Part shown: piece by piece, positions 13,451 through 18,936 of the stretch | Layout: each line of letters opens with the position of its first letter | Position numbering within the stretch: the first letter of the stretch is position 1 | The notes under the pieces: model-generated | The model's database searches: none | What the model was told of the DNA's origin: nothing | Seen by the model: only the letters and a program-made list of their open reading frames with translations | Program-made: the position numbers and the translations under genes | Virus record (IMG/VR): IMGVR_UViG_3300046010_012265 | Span: 1 to 20,357 of that record | Strand: one strand, 5' to 3' | Origin: a virus | DNA: 20,357 nucleotides

Positions 13451-13690
13451 TTATTTGTTTATTAATGCTTTAGCCATTGACTCACTTCCAAGTTCTATCC
13501 CAGCATGAAAAACAAATAGCAAACTTATTACTGATGTTACTTCAATTTGGAAATGGACATATTCATCTCCATTTTCATCTGTGTATTCTTTAATAATTTC
13601 TAGTTTTTCGTGATGTTGAATAGCTTTTTGAAATATTTCAAATCTACTCTTAAGAAGAACTAACGTGCCTGCAACTAAATTGTTTATCAT
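13451..13690 (-). CDS. Hypothetical 79-aa protein, FHAGI family
   Basis: Paralogue of the 67-aa gene at 11114 (shared C-terminal FHAGI, GS, MAKALI). The central part is strand-rich (GDEYVHFQIEVTSVISLLFV). First of three genes from promoter copy 14. Confidence 0.6.
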   Translation of the reverse strand: MINNLVAGTLVLLKSRFEIFQKAIQHHEKLEIIKEYTDENGDEYVHFQIEVTSVISLLFVFHAGIELGSESMAKALINK

Positions 13691-13709
13691 AACTTTTTAT
13701 TTTATAACG

Positions 13710-13736
13710 TAAATGTATACTCAAAAATTGGGTTAC
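13710..13736 (-). promoter_or_regulatory. Recurring promoter, copy 14
   Basis: GGGTAACCCAAT, 13 bases, TACATTTA (13710-13717), then TTATAAAA. TAA of the -35 box (13733-13735) is the stop codon of the 62-aa gene. Confidence 0.65.
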
Positions 13737-13921
13737 CCAAAAAACAACATTTCAACACATTCAGCATGATCATCCATACCCATATCCTGAAATGTTGAGT
13801 AAGCACCGTCTGCATCAGCAAGGTAAACCACTTCTAATACTTCATGTACAAGATTTTTACCAAATACTTCAATTGCTTCCTTAAGTAGTTCTTCATCACT
13901 AACTAAGTCACTTAATTTCAT
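13733..13921 (-). CDS. Hypothetical 62-aa acidic helical protein
   Basis: Not recognised. Two helical segments (SDEELLKEAIEVFGKNLVHE, then FQDMGMDDHAECVEMLFFG). It lies two bases after the MSYCRFENT gene, and its stop codon is inside promoter copy 14. Confidence 0.6.
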   Translation of the reverse strand: MKLSDLVSDEELLKEAIEVFGKNLVHEVLEVVYLADADGAYSTFQDMGMDDHAECVEMLFFG

Positions 13922-13923
13922 AA

Positions 13924-14115
13924 CTATTGGTATTCAGGTTCGTCTGTTTGTTCTTTTAAGTCAACAAATAAATCAGCATTTTCAGCTAAGTACTTAATTA
14001 ACCTAATTCGGTAGCGTTCGTCGCGATCATTACCTGCTTCTTCTGTGATATTGTTTACACAATCTAACAAATCGTGATAGGTGTTTTCAAACCTACAGTA
14101 ACTCATATTTGCCAT
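13924..14115 (-). CDS. MSYCRFENT-family small phage protein
   Basis: 63 residues beginning MANMSYCRFENTYHDLLDCV, a start I recognise from small hypothetical proteins of many unrelated phages. No biochemical role is known to me. The rest is helical and charged. First gene of a two-gene unit from promoter copy 15. Confidence 0.7.
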   Translation of the reverse strand: MANMSYCRFENTYHDLLDCVNNITEEAGNDRDERYRIRLIKYLAENADLFVDLKEQTDEPEYQ

Positions 14116-14134
14116 AACCTTTTATTTTATAATG

Positions 14135-14161
14135 TGAATGTATGATTGTAAATTGGGTTAC
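14135..14161 (-). promoter_or_regulatory. Recurring promoter, copy 15
   Basis: GTAACCCAAT, 13 bases, TACATTCA (14135-14142), then TTATAAAA. TAA of the -35 box (14158-14160) is the stop codon of the 65-aa gene. Confidence 0.6.
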
Positions 14162-14355
14162 TCAAAATAACAAATAACTTGTTCCCATTTACCATTGGCT
14201 CTTGTTTCAACAACATAATCTCCATCATATTGTCTATGTTCTGGTTGTGTTAACCATATTTTATGGTCGCCATTGTCAATTTTTAATTCACTACCATCCC
14301 ACGCTTGTTCAATTGTTTCAAGCGCTTGTAATTCATGTTTTGTATATTTTGCCAT
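14158..14355 (-). CDS. Hypothetical 65-aa protein
   Basis: Not recognised. Helical start (KYTKHELQALETIEQAW) then strands (ELKIDNGDHKIWLTQP, GDYVVETRANGKW). Monocistronic; leader ends AAAGGTTATG. Confidence 0.6.
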   Translation of the reverse strand: MAKYTKHELQALETIEQAWDGSELKIDNGDHKIWLTQPEHRQYDGDYVVETRANGKWEQVICYFE

Positions 14356-14371
14356 AACCTTTTTATTTTTA

Positions 14372-14398
14372 TAAAATTACAATCTAAGATTCGGTTTC
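14372..14398 (-). promoter_or_regulatory. Recurring promoter, copy 16
   Basis: GAAACCGAAT, 13 bases, TAATTTTA (14372-14379), then TATAAAA. The -35 half lies inside the coding end of the 63-aa gene. Confidence 0.5.
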
Positions 14399-14575
14399 TG
14401 AAGTGTTAACTGTAAACTTAGGTGGTTTAGATAATTCTTCTTTATCTGCTGGTTTTGGAGTGTTTTGATTTTTTTCCATTTCAAGAAAATATGTCTTGTG
14501 TTCTCTTAAAAAATCAAGAAATACTCGTTCGTCATGATTCTCAAAAAAGCTATAAATTTGTTCTACTGCTGTCAT
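14384..14575 (-). CDS. Hypothetical 63-aa protein
   Basis: Not recognised. Helical first half (AVEQIYSFFENHDERVFLDF) and a polar, proline-containing second half (NTPKPADKEELSKPPK) that is probably disordered. Last gene of the five-gene unit from promoter copy 17; its final codons overlap promoter copy 16. Confidence 0.55.
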   Translation of the reverse strand: MTAVEQIYSFFENHDERVFLDFLREHKTYFLEMEKNQNTPKPADKEELSKPPKFTVNTSETES

Positions 14576-14576
14576 G

Positions 14577-14750
14577 TTATTTTATTTCGTTTGATGATAC
14601 AATAGTAATATTTTTAGCGTTAAGACGTTTAAGTGCATCCGTTACTTGATTTGATGCTTCAATACTAGTGTTTGCTTTAATTTCTACTTCACCACGACGT
14701 TTTCCATTATCGTCTACTACAAATATTACTTTAAATTTTTTCATACCCAT
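14577..14750 (-). CDS. Hypothetical 57-aa protein
   Basis: Read from the gap. Starts MGMKKFKVIFVVDDNGKRRG and ends with KNITIVSSNEIK: a beta-alpha-beta pattern with helix EASNQVTDALKRL. The shape suggests a tiny ferredoxin-like or dsRBD-like fold, but no family is recognised. A second ATG is at 14744. The stop is one base from the next start. Confidence 0.6.
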   Translation of the reverse strand: MGMKKFKVIFVVDDNGKRRGEVEIKANTSIEASNQVTDALKRLNAKNITIVSSNEIK

Positions 14751-14761
14751 AAATATTTTAA

Positions 14762-14992
14762 CTACATTAAAAGCAATGTTTCATAAGGTATCCAATTAAA
14801 GTGTGTTGAATCAGTAGGCATTGATATCATACATTGTCCACCTACATTCCCAATTGCATCAAATCCAAATCCTTCACATATGATGTTTACATATGAGTTT
14901 GGTTCTAGTTGTTTAAATTCTTCAAGTATATCAAAGTCCCAAGGAAATTCAGGGTCATTTAGTTCAGCCCATTGTTTGCTGTAGTCTGCCAT
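14762..14992 (-). CDS. Hypothetical 76-aa protein
   Basis: Not recognised. Aromatic, acidic N-terminus (YSKQWAELNDPEFPWDFDIL) and a strand-rich, glycine-containing C-terminus (EGFGFDAIGNVGGQCMIS). The leader is 20/21 identical to that of the 75-aa gene upstream. Confidence 0.6.
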   Translation of the reverse strand: MADYSKQWAELNDPEFPWDFDILEEFKQLEPNSYVNIICEGFGFDAIGNVGGQCMISMPTDSTHFNWIPYETLLLM

Positions 14993-15010
14993 ATTAAATG
15001 TATTGTTTTG

Positions 15011-15238
15011 TTATGGTAGTTGATTTTCAACTTTGTCGATAATCATCTTTGCTGCTTTAGTGAATGATTCTTGAGTAAACGATTCATCGCCTGTTTGTTC
15101 TAAACAATTAAATGCTTGTTCGTTTTGTTTAGAACAATCCATATACAAGAAAAAACTCATCAAGTCGATAATACTATTAAATTCTGTTACTTGTTCTTTA
15201 GCGTATTTGTAAAGAAAATGTTCATATGCTGTTGTCAT
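15011..15238 (-). CDS. Hypothetical 75-aa protein
   Basis: Not recognised. Helical (AYEHFLYKYAKEQVTEFNSI, DLMSFFLYMDC). The ATG lies one base after the upstream stop codon (TAATATG). Second gene of the unit from copy 17. Confidence 0.6.
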   Translation of the reverse strand: MTTAYEHFLYKYAKEQVTEFNSIIDLMSFFLYMDCSKQNEQAFNCLEQTGDESFTQESFTKAAKMIIDKVENQLP

Positions 15239-15239
15239 A

Positions 15240-15770
15240 TTAGATGTATTGTTTTGATAATTTAATTAATTCATCATACAATGTTGGGTGTAATGCTGGT
15301 GTTATTTCATCATTGTCTTCATCACAAACATGCCATTCATAAATAAAACAATCATCAAATGATTCATTATGTGTTACAGTGTATGATTCATCCATGTAAT
15401 CAATAGTTAATGCAGTTACTTTGTATACTTCTTTATTTACTACTTTCATTTTATCGTCTTCAACTTTTGTATCTGATTCAAGAATTGCTTGTAATTCAAG
15501 CAAAGCTAATTCAGTAACTACTCTGTTTTTACCACCAATGTGCCACTCAATTGTTTCATCATCAAGTAACGGTCTATATTCTTTCCAATCATATACAGTA
15601 AAAACATCACCATTACTTGTTTCCATTACCCACTCATAGTTAACCTTATCTTCACCATAATTTTCTTCAAATTCAGGTTCGCCTAAATGTATTTTTAACT
15701 TATTTACAGTTGTGTTAATAACTGTATGGTGGAACGATGTTCCAACTGATGATTGTCTTGTTTGTTTCAT
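15240..15770 (-). CDS. YDWKEYR/WHIGG-family phage protein
   Basis: 176 residues. Residues about 22-95 form a recognisable block: LKIHLGEPEF, VNYEWVMETSNGDVFTVYDW, EYR at 64-66 and WHIGG at 76-80, a pattern I know from hypothetical proteins of many phages (LG-EP, yEW, tvYDWKEYR, WHIGG). The rest, residues 105-176, is a second unrecognised domain with strands (YKVTALTIDYMDESYTVTH). No function is established. First gene of a five-gene unit. Confidence 0.65.
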   Translation of the reverse strand: MKQTRQSSVGTSFHHTVINTTVNKLKIHLGEPEFEENYGEDKVNYEWVMETSNGDVFTVYDWKEYRPLLDDETIEWHIGGKNRVVTELALLELQAILESDTKVEDDKMKVVNKEVYKVTALTIDYMDESYTVTHNESFDDCFIYEWHVCDEDNDEITPALHPTLYDELIKLSKQYI

Positions 15771-15791
15771 AACCTTTATTTTTTATTTATA

Positions 15792-15818
15792 TAAATATAC
15801 GACAATATTTTAGGTTTC
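15792..15818 (-). promoter_or_regulatory. Recurring promoter, copy 17
   Basis: GAAACCTAAA, 13 bases, TATATTTA (15792-15799), then TATAAATA. Drives the five-gene unit down to 14384. Confidence 0.6.
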
Positions 15819-15827
15819 TAATACAAG

Positions 15828-16103
15828 TTATTTTTTAGTTGGTGCATTAAAATTATCTTTCAACCAATCTAAGTAAGCTCTAACTTGTAAAGCGGCAATT
15901 GATTGTCTGTATTGAGGTGTCTTTGTAAATTCATACCATAAATCATCCCAGTCGCTTACTTGAATCTCTCTTTCAATTATTCTTCTTTCTATACCATATC
16001 CTTCCATTTCATTGTACTGAGTTTCAGTGCAATCACCCCAATCAGATTCAAGTGTTGAATGGTCACTGAAACAGTATTGGTATACTTTTTCTACTTTATT
16101 CAT
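15828..16103 (-). CDS. Hypothetical 91-aa protein
   Basis: Starts MNKVEKVYQYCFSDHSTLES. A longer frame reaches 16163, but its first 20 codons overlap the upstream gene and read as low-complexity HLQLKNQILNLHL, so ATG 16103, ten bases after the upstream stop, is preferred. Acidic with many aromatic residues (SDWDDLWYEFTKTPQYRQ). Not recognised. Confidence 0.6.
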   Translation of the reverse strand: MNKVEKVYQYCFSDHSTLESDWGDCTETQYNEMEGYGIERRIIEREIQVSDWDDLWYEFTKTPQYRQSIAALQVRAYLDWLKDNFNAPTKK

Positions 16104-16113
16104 TAAATGTAAA

Positions 16114-16380
16114 TTAAGAATTTGGTTCTTCAACTGCAGATGTAGAAGTTGGCTTTGTACCAACTCCTAATCCTTCATATTTCAGTAGTGCATTTGCACA
16201 GTAGTATTGTAACTTTTGAAGTGACTTCATATTAGTAATTTCTTGAATCATTTTGTTTTTATCTGATTCTTTGATTTTACTTTCATTCAAATGTGCAAGT
16301 GCAATGTTTTGAGCTGATGTTAAGTCTTTAGATGTAAAAACTGCTTCTGCAATTTTGTCTAGTGTTGAAATAATCTTCAT
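16114..16380 (-). CDS. Hypothetical 88-aa helical protein
   Basis: Not recognised. Helical repeats of leucine/alanine (DKIAEAVFTSKDLTSAQNIA, LQKLQYYCANALLKYEG) and a Ser/Thr/Pro tail. First of two genes from promoter copy 18. Confidence 0.6.
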   Translation of the reverse strand: MKIISTLDKIAEAVFTSKDLTSAQNIALAHLNESKIKESDKNKMIQEITNMKSLQKLQYYCANALLKYEGLGVGTKPTSTSAVEEPNS

Positions 16381-16399
16381 AACTTTTAATTTTGTGGAC

Positions 16400-16427
16400 T
16401 AAAGATACGAATGATTATTTGGTTTCC
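16400..16427 (-). promoter_or_regulatory. Recurring promoter, copy 18
   Basis: GGAAACCAAAT, 13 bases, TATCTTTA (16400-16407). Starts five bases before the stop of the 52-aa membrane gene. Confidence 0.6.
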
Positions 16428-16431
16428 AAAC

Positions 16432-16590
16432 TTAGTCTGAATATCTGTTATCTAAATCAACAACATTATTACTCCACCATTGCCTAAATTTATTTGTTTT
16501 TGGTTTGTCTTCTAAGTAATCTGTTACTTTAACAATAGTATACATTGTAGCAACAAATACTATTAACGCAATTGCAATTGATATCATCAT
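16432..16590 (-). CDS. Small single-pass membrane protein, 52 aa
   Basis: Read from the gap. Starts MMISIAIALIVFVATMYTIV, a membrane segment, then a basic/aromatic tail (KPKTNKFRQWWSNN). Overlaps the upstream gene at ATGATG/TGA; ATG at 16587 is possible too. Last of a run of membrane genes. Confidence 0.6.
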   Translation of the reverse strand: MMISIAIALIVFVATMYTIVKVTDYLEDKPKTNKFRQWWSNNVVDLDNRYSD

Positions 16591-16883
16591 TTGTTATTGT
16601 TTATTGCAACATAACTGTATAACCCTGTTATGCAGTATATTGCTTGTGATATAATAAGTACTTTATAAAACACATCTACATTACGTGAACCAAAAATATG
16701 GTACGTCCCAACAATATATAGTAGTGAAAATACAAATGAACCTAAACCCAATAGTATAACTCTACCTTGAAATTTTTCTGTATTGTTTGTATTCCATAAT
16801 AATTTAACTATACCCATTGTAGCGAATATATAGAAAAATACAATACCCGCACTAGTAAATAGTGATTTAAGATTGCTGTTCAT
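16587..16883 (-). CDS. Three-pass membrane protein, 98 aa
   Basis: Hydrophobic segments at about 12-30 (AGIVFFYIFATMGIVKLLW), 40-64 (ILLGLGSFVFSLLYIVGTY) and 71-94 (VLIISQAIYCITGLYSYVAI). No family recognised; size and topology suit a phage superinfection-exclusion or holin-like role, but no lysis gene is adjacent. Confidence 0.55.
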   Translation of the reverse strand: MNSNLKSLFTSAGIVFFYIFATMGIVKLLWNTNNTEKFQGRVILLGLGSFVFSLLYIVGTYHIFGSRNVDVFYKVLIISQAIYCITGLYSYVAINNNK

Positions 16884-17088
16884 TCTGTTCTAAGTTGATA
16901 TCTAAACTATCAATCAGTCCTTTATCTTCTAATTTTTTAATTACAATCATTGTTGTAACTGAAGATAGTATTTGGTTTGTAGTAACATGCTTTAGTGTAC
17001 TTTCTAATTTGTACAACTTGTACATACAGATAAGAAAACCAATGATACTAAGCATATTATATGCTTCCTGTAGGCTGATTTGTGCCAT
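16867..17088 (-). CDS. Membrane protein with cytoplasmic helix, 73 aa
   Basis: A longer frame reaches 17133, but MAQISLQEAYNML (ATG 17088) is preceded by AAAATCAAAGCA and reduces overlap with the upstream gene to 32 bases. One membrane segment (YNMLSIIGFLICMYKLYKL) and a charged helix. Overlaps the downstream gene by 17 bases. Not recognised. Confidence 0.55.
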   Translation of the reverse strand: MAQISLQEAYNMLSIIGFLICMYKLYKLESTLKHVTTNQILSSVTTMIVIKKLEDKGLIDSLDINLEQNEQQS

Positions 17089-17248
17089 TGCTTTGATTTT
17101 TAGTGTAAATGATTTGTTCCCATTCAATGTCATTCAATGTAGTATTTTGTTCTACTTCAATCCAAGTAGGAACAATATACTTCTTTCCATCAAGGGTACT
17201 TGTAAACAAAGCGGGCGGTAAACTGCTTTTATGCTTGTATTTTTTCAT
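17057..17248 (-). CDS. Hypothetical 63-aa protein
   Basis: Not recognised. Basic N-terminus, then GKKYIVPTWIEVEQNTTLND and an aromatic strand (EWEQIIYTK). Polar tail rich in Asn/Gln/Ser. First of four overlapping genes from promoter copy 19. Confidence 0.55.
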   Translation of the reverse strand: MKKYKHKSSLPPALFTSTLDGKKYIVPTWIEVEQNTTLNDIEWEQIIYTKNQSNGTNQPTGSI

Positions 17249-17262
17249 AACCTTTATTTCAA

Positions 17263-17290
17263 TAAATGTACAACTAGAAAATTTGGTTAC
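17263..17290 (-). promoter_or_regulatory. Recurring promoter, copy 19
   Basis: GTAACCAAAT, 14 bases, TACATTTA (17263-17270). Directly abuts the TAG stop codon of the 81-aa gene. Confidence 0.6.
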
Positions 17291-17536
17291 CTAGTAGTCT
17301 TCATCTTCATCACTATACCAATCATCAAAGCTTTGTTCTTTAGATGATAGGATATACTCAGCTTCGCTTACTAAATCGTAAACAACGCTTTCGTTTTCGT
17401 CTTCAACACATTTGTCAACTAAATCTTCTATATCATTAACACCCATTTCATCCATAGCTGTTTCTAAAATAGTAAGCCAAGCTTCATCATTTAATAAGCT
17501 GTCGTGTAATTCAAATAATTGATCGTAAATGTTCAT
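17291..17536 (-). CDS. Hypothetical 81-aa very acidic protein
   Basis: Not recognised. Almost no basic residues; helical with many D/E (DEMGVNDIEDLVDKCVEDEN) and an acidic tail (SFDDWYSDEDEDY). 31 bases after the metallopeptidase gene. Confidence 0.6.
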   Translation of the reverse strand: MNIYDQLFELHDSLLNDEAWLTILETAMDEMGVNDIEDLVDKCVEDENESVVYDLVSEAEYILSSKEQSFDDWYSDEDEDY

Positions 17537-17567
17537 TGTTAAATTAATTTTTTAATAAATATCATTA

Positions 17568-18017
17568 CTATTCTAAAACCCACTTACACTCATCAAATGC
17601 TCTTTCTGTATTAGCTCGAGCAAATTTTTCTGCTTGTATTTCATATGGGTTTTTCCAATATCCATATTTGTAATGATATTCAAAGTACTTATTTACATCT
17701 TGGGTATAGTGATTAAACTCATGTAACACTGATATTGTTAGACATCTTATAGTTTTATTCTTTTTAAGATGTATTGTCATTAAGTTATCATCCCATGTCC
17801 AATCTGCTAATCCTACAAAATGTTTAGTGTTGCGTCTTAAAATGTGAATATTTGGTTTACGTTTTGGTGCCTTATATCTGTATACTTTGAATCTAATCTT
17901 CTTATGATACGGAGTGTGGTATTCCTTGTGTGCTAATTTAAGTACTTCCTTAATATAAGCAACTAACACATTACGCTTTATGTTTCGCGTACGAGTATAT
18001 AAAGATATATTGCTCAT
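17568..18017 (-). CDS. Putative zinc metallopeptidase (HExxH)
   Basis: 149 residues. VLHEFNHYTQ carries the HExxH motif (His99, Glu100, His103), and NPYEIQAEKFAR (123-134) supplies the likely third ligand or conserved Glu, in the arrangement HExxH-x19-NPxExxA found in phage and SprT-/IrrE-like zincins. The N-terminal half is basic with a strand pattern (KIRFKVYRYKAP). Substrate unknown; a host regulatory protein is a reasonable guess but unproven. Cytoplasmic; no signal peptide. Confidence 0.7.
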   Translation of the reverse strand: MSNISLYTRTRNIKRNVLVAYIKEVLKLAHKEYHTPYHKKIRFKVYRYKAPKRKPNIHILRRNTKHFVGLADWTWDDNLMTIHLKKNKTIRCLTISVLHEFNHYTQDVNKYFEYHYKYGYWKNPYEIQAEKFARANTERAFDECKWVLE

Positions 18018-18036
18018 GGTTGTATAATTTCGTATC

Positions 18037-18067
18037 TAAATATACACCCACATATTCACCTTTCCAA
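18037..18067 (-). promoter_or_regulatory. Candidate promoter, TTGG-N19-TATATTTA class
   Basis: TTGG (18064-18067), 19 bases, TATATTTA (18037-18044), with the same upstream decamer AAAACTTGGA as at 6505-6535. Before the metallopeptidase gene. Confidence 0.4.
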
Positions 18068-18073
18068 GTTTTA

Positions 18074-18283
18074 TTAATTTTCTTTTTTATGTTTTTTCCA
18101 TTCAACCCAGAACGCTAACATTACTATGATGTTCATACCACATGATGCTAGTATTTCATATATATCTTCGTAAATATTAATGGTTAAATGGACGTGACCC
18201 ACTACCCAAAATGGTACTGCTAAATTGCTACCAACCCATACTATAAAGAATGTAATGAACTGTTTTATATCTATTAATTTTAG
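18074..18283 (-). CDS. Small membrane protein ORF without an ATG start
   Basis: The frame reads KQFITFFIVWVGSNLAVPFW, then HLTINIYEDIYEILASCG, then NIIVMLAFWVEWKKHKKEN: two membrane segments and a basic end. Composition makes it convincing as coding, but no ATG, GTG or TTG occurs before the first segment; the frame opens after TAG at 18286-18284, so an ATA start (18274) or a lost start must be assumed. End coordinate is the maximum extent. Confidence 0.4.
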   Translation of the reverse strand, partial: LKLIDIKQFITFFIVWVGSNLAVPFWVVGHVHLTINIYEDIYEILASCGMNIIVMLAFWVEWKKHKKEN

Positions 18284-18429
18284 CTATGTCCTAACAGTAA
18301 TGCGTAGTATTGTTCTTTTTCCTCTTCCTGTCTTAACCACTCTTCATACACGTAATCTGCATCAATTGTATCTGGTTGTAATTCAACTCTTACATTTGTG
18401 TTTACTAGTGCTTCTTTAATTTTGCTCAT
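18280..18429 (-). CDS. Hypothetical 49-aa protein
   Basis: Read from the gap. Starts MSKIKEALVNTNVRVELQPD, ends EEEKEQYYALLLGHS. Acidic, helical tail with an aromatic end. Overlaps the upstream 41-aa gene by 14 bases. Not recognised. Confidence 0.6.
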   Translation of the reverse strand: MSKIKEALVNTNVRVELQPDTIDADYVYEEWLRQEEEKEQYYALLLGHS

Positions 18430-18541
18430 ATACTAAGTATTTACCACGTTCAGTTTCCCCTACACGTGTTGGTGTTTTAATTTTAAATTGTGGGTCGCCG
18501 TTAGATATTAATGCTACGGTTTGCATCATGATAATTATCAT
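18416..18541 (-). CDS. Hypothetical 41-aa protein
   Basis: Read from the gap. Starts MIIIMMQTVALISNGDPQFK, ends KYLVYEQN. Starts one base after the stop of the MazG-like gene. An internal start at MQTVAL is possible. Not recognised. Confidence 0.5.
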   Translation of the reverse strand: MIIIMMQTVALISNGDPQFKIKTPTRVGETERGKYLVYEQN

Positions 18542-18542
18542 G

Positions 18543-18857
18543 TTATTGATTTTGTTTTCTAAGCATAAATGCATGGAATGAAGCAACGAATATGTCTGCG
18601 CTTAAATTTACACCTTTAAAATTTAATTCACTTATCCACTCATCCATTAATTGCTTTACGTCTTCAGCTTTAACGATTGAATGCTCTACTTTAAGTTTCT
18701 CTGAGTATAAGTAAGCGTCGTGTAATTCATCTTGTAAATGTTGAATCCACTCTCCTACTGTTAAATCTTTACGATCCAAATCAGTATTGTATTTTTTATT
18801 ACCCATTTCTGCTCTTGACTTAAATCGATCTACGATTCGTGTTACTATGCTGTCCAT
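18543..18857 (-). CDS. MazG-like / dATP-dGTP pyrophosphohydrolase-type protein
   Basis: 104 residues. RFKSRAEMGNKKYNTDLDRK (11-30), then W37, H40 and DELHDAYLY (43-51), follow the pattern R..G.KKYgt.L...W..H..DEL.DA.Y of the N-terminal domain of phage dATP/dGTP pyrophosphohydrolases (PF18909-like), relatives of MazG. Such enzymes remove nucleoside triphosphates that interfere with phage DNA synthesis. The short length means only that domain is present, so activity is not certain. First gene of a four-gene unit. Confidence 0.65.
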   Translation of the reverse strand: MDSIVTRIVDRFKSRAEMGNKKYNTDLDRKDLTVGEWIQHLQDELHDAYLYSEKLKVEHSIVKAEDVKQLMDEWISELNFKGVNLSADIFVASFHAFMLRKQNQ

Positions 18858-18875
18858 ATTTTGTTTTTATTTGTA

Positions 18876-18903
18876 TGAAGATAAGAATAGGGATTTGGTT
18901 TCC
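18876..18903 (-). promoter_or_regulatory. Recurring promoter, copy 20, inside hairpin
   Basis: GGAAACCAAAT, 13 bases, TATCTTCA (18876-18883). The -35 box lies in an inverted repeat at 18887-18914 (TTTGG/CCAAA core, ATAGGG/CCCTAT outer pairs) that follows the SPFH gene. Confidence 0.6.
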
Positions 18904-18936
18904 CAAACCCCTATCTTGGAAGAGTGCGTAACTATA

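Noticed and set aside
11992-15791. T4-type late promoters TATAAATA in leaders at 11992-11999 and 15784-15791
   Set aside because: They match T4 late sequence but lie in A/T-rich leaders of the recurring promoter and only in some copies; coincidence cannot be excluded and the leaders would be only a few bases.
18255-18300. Programmed frameshift joining the 49-aa gene to the membrane ORF
   Set aside because: The junction reads GGACATAGCTAA with no slippery heptamer and no clear downstream structure.
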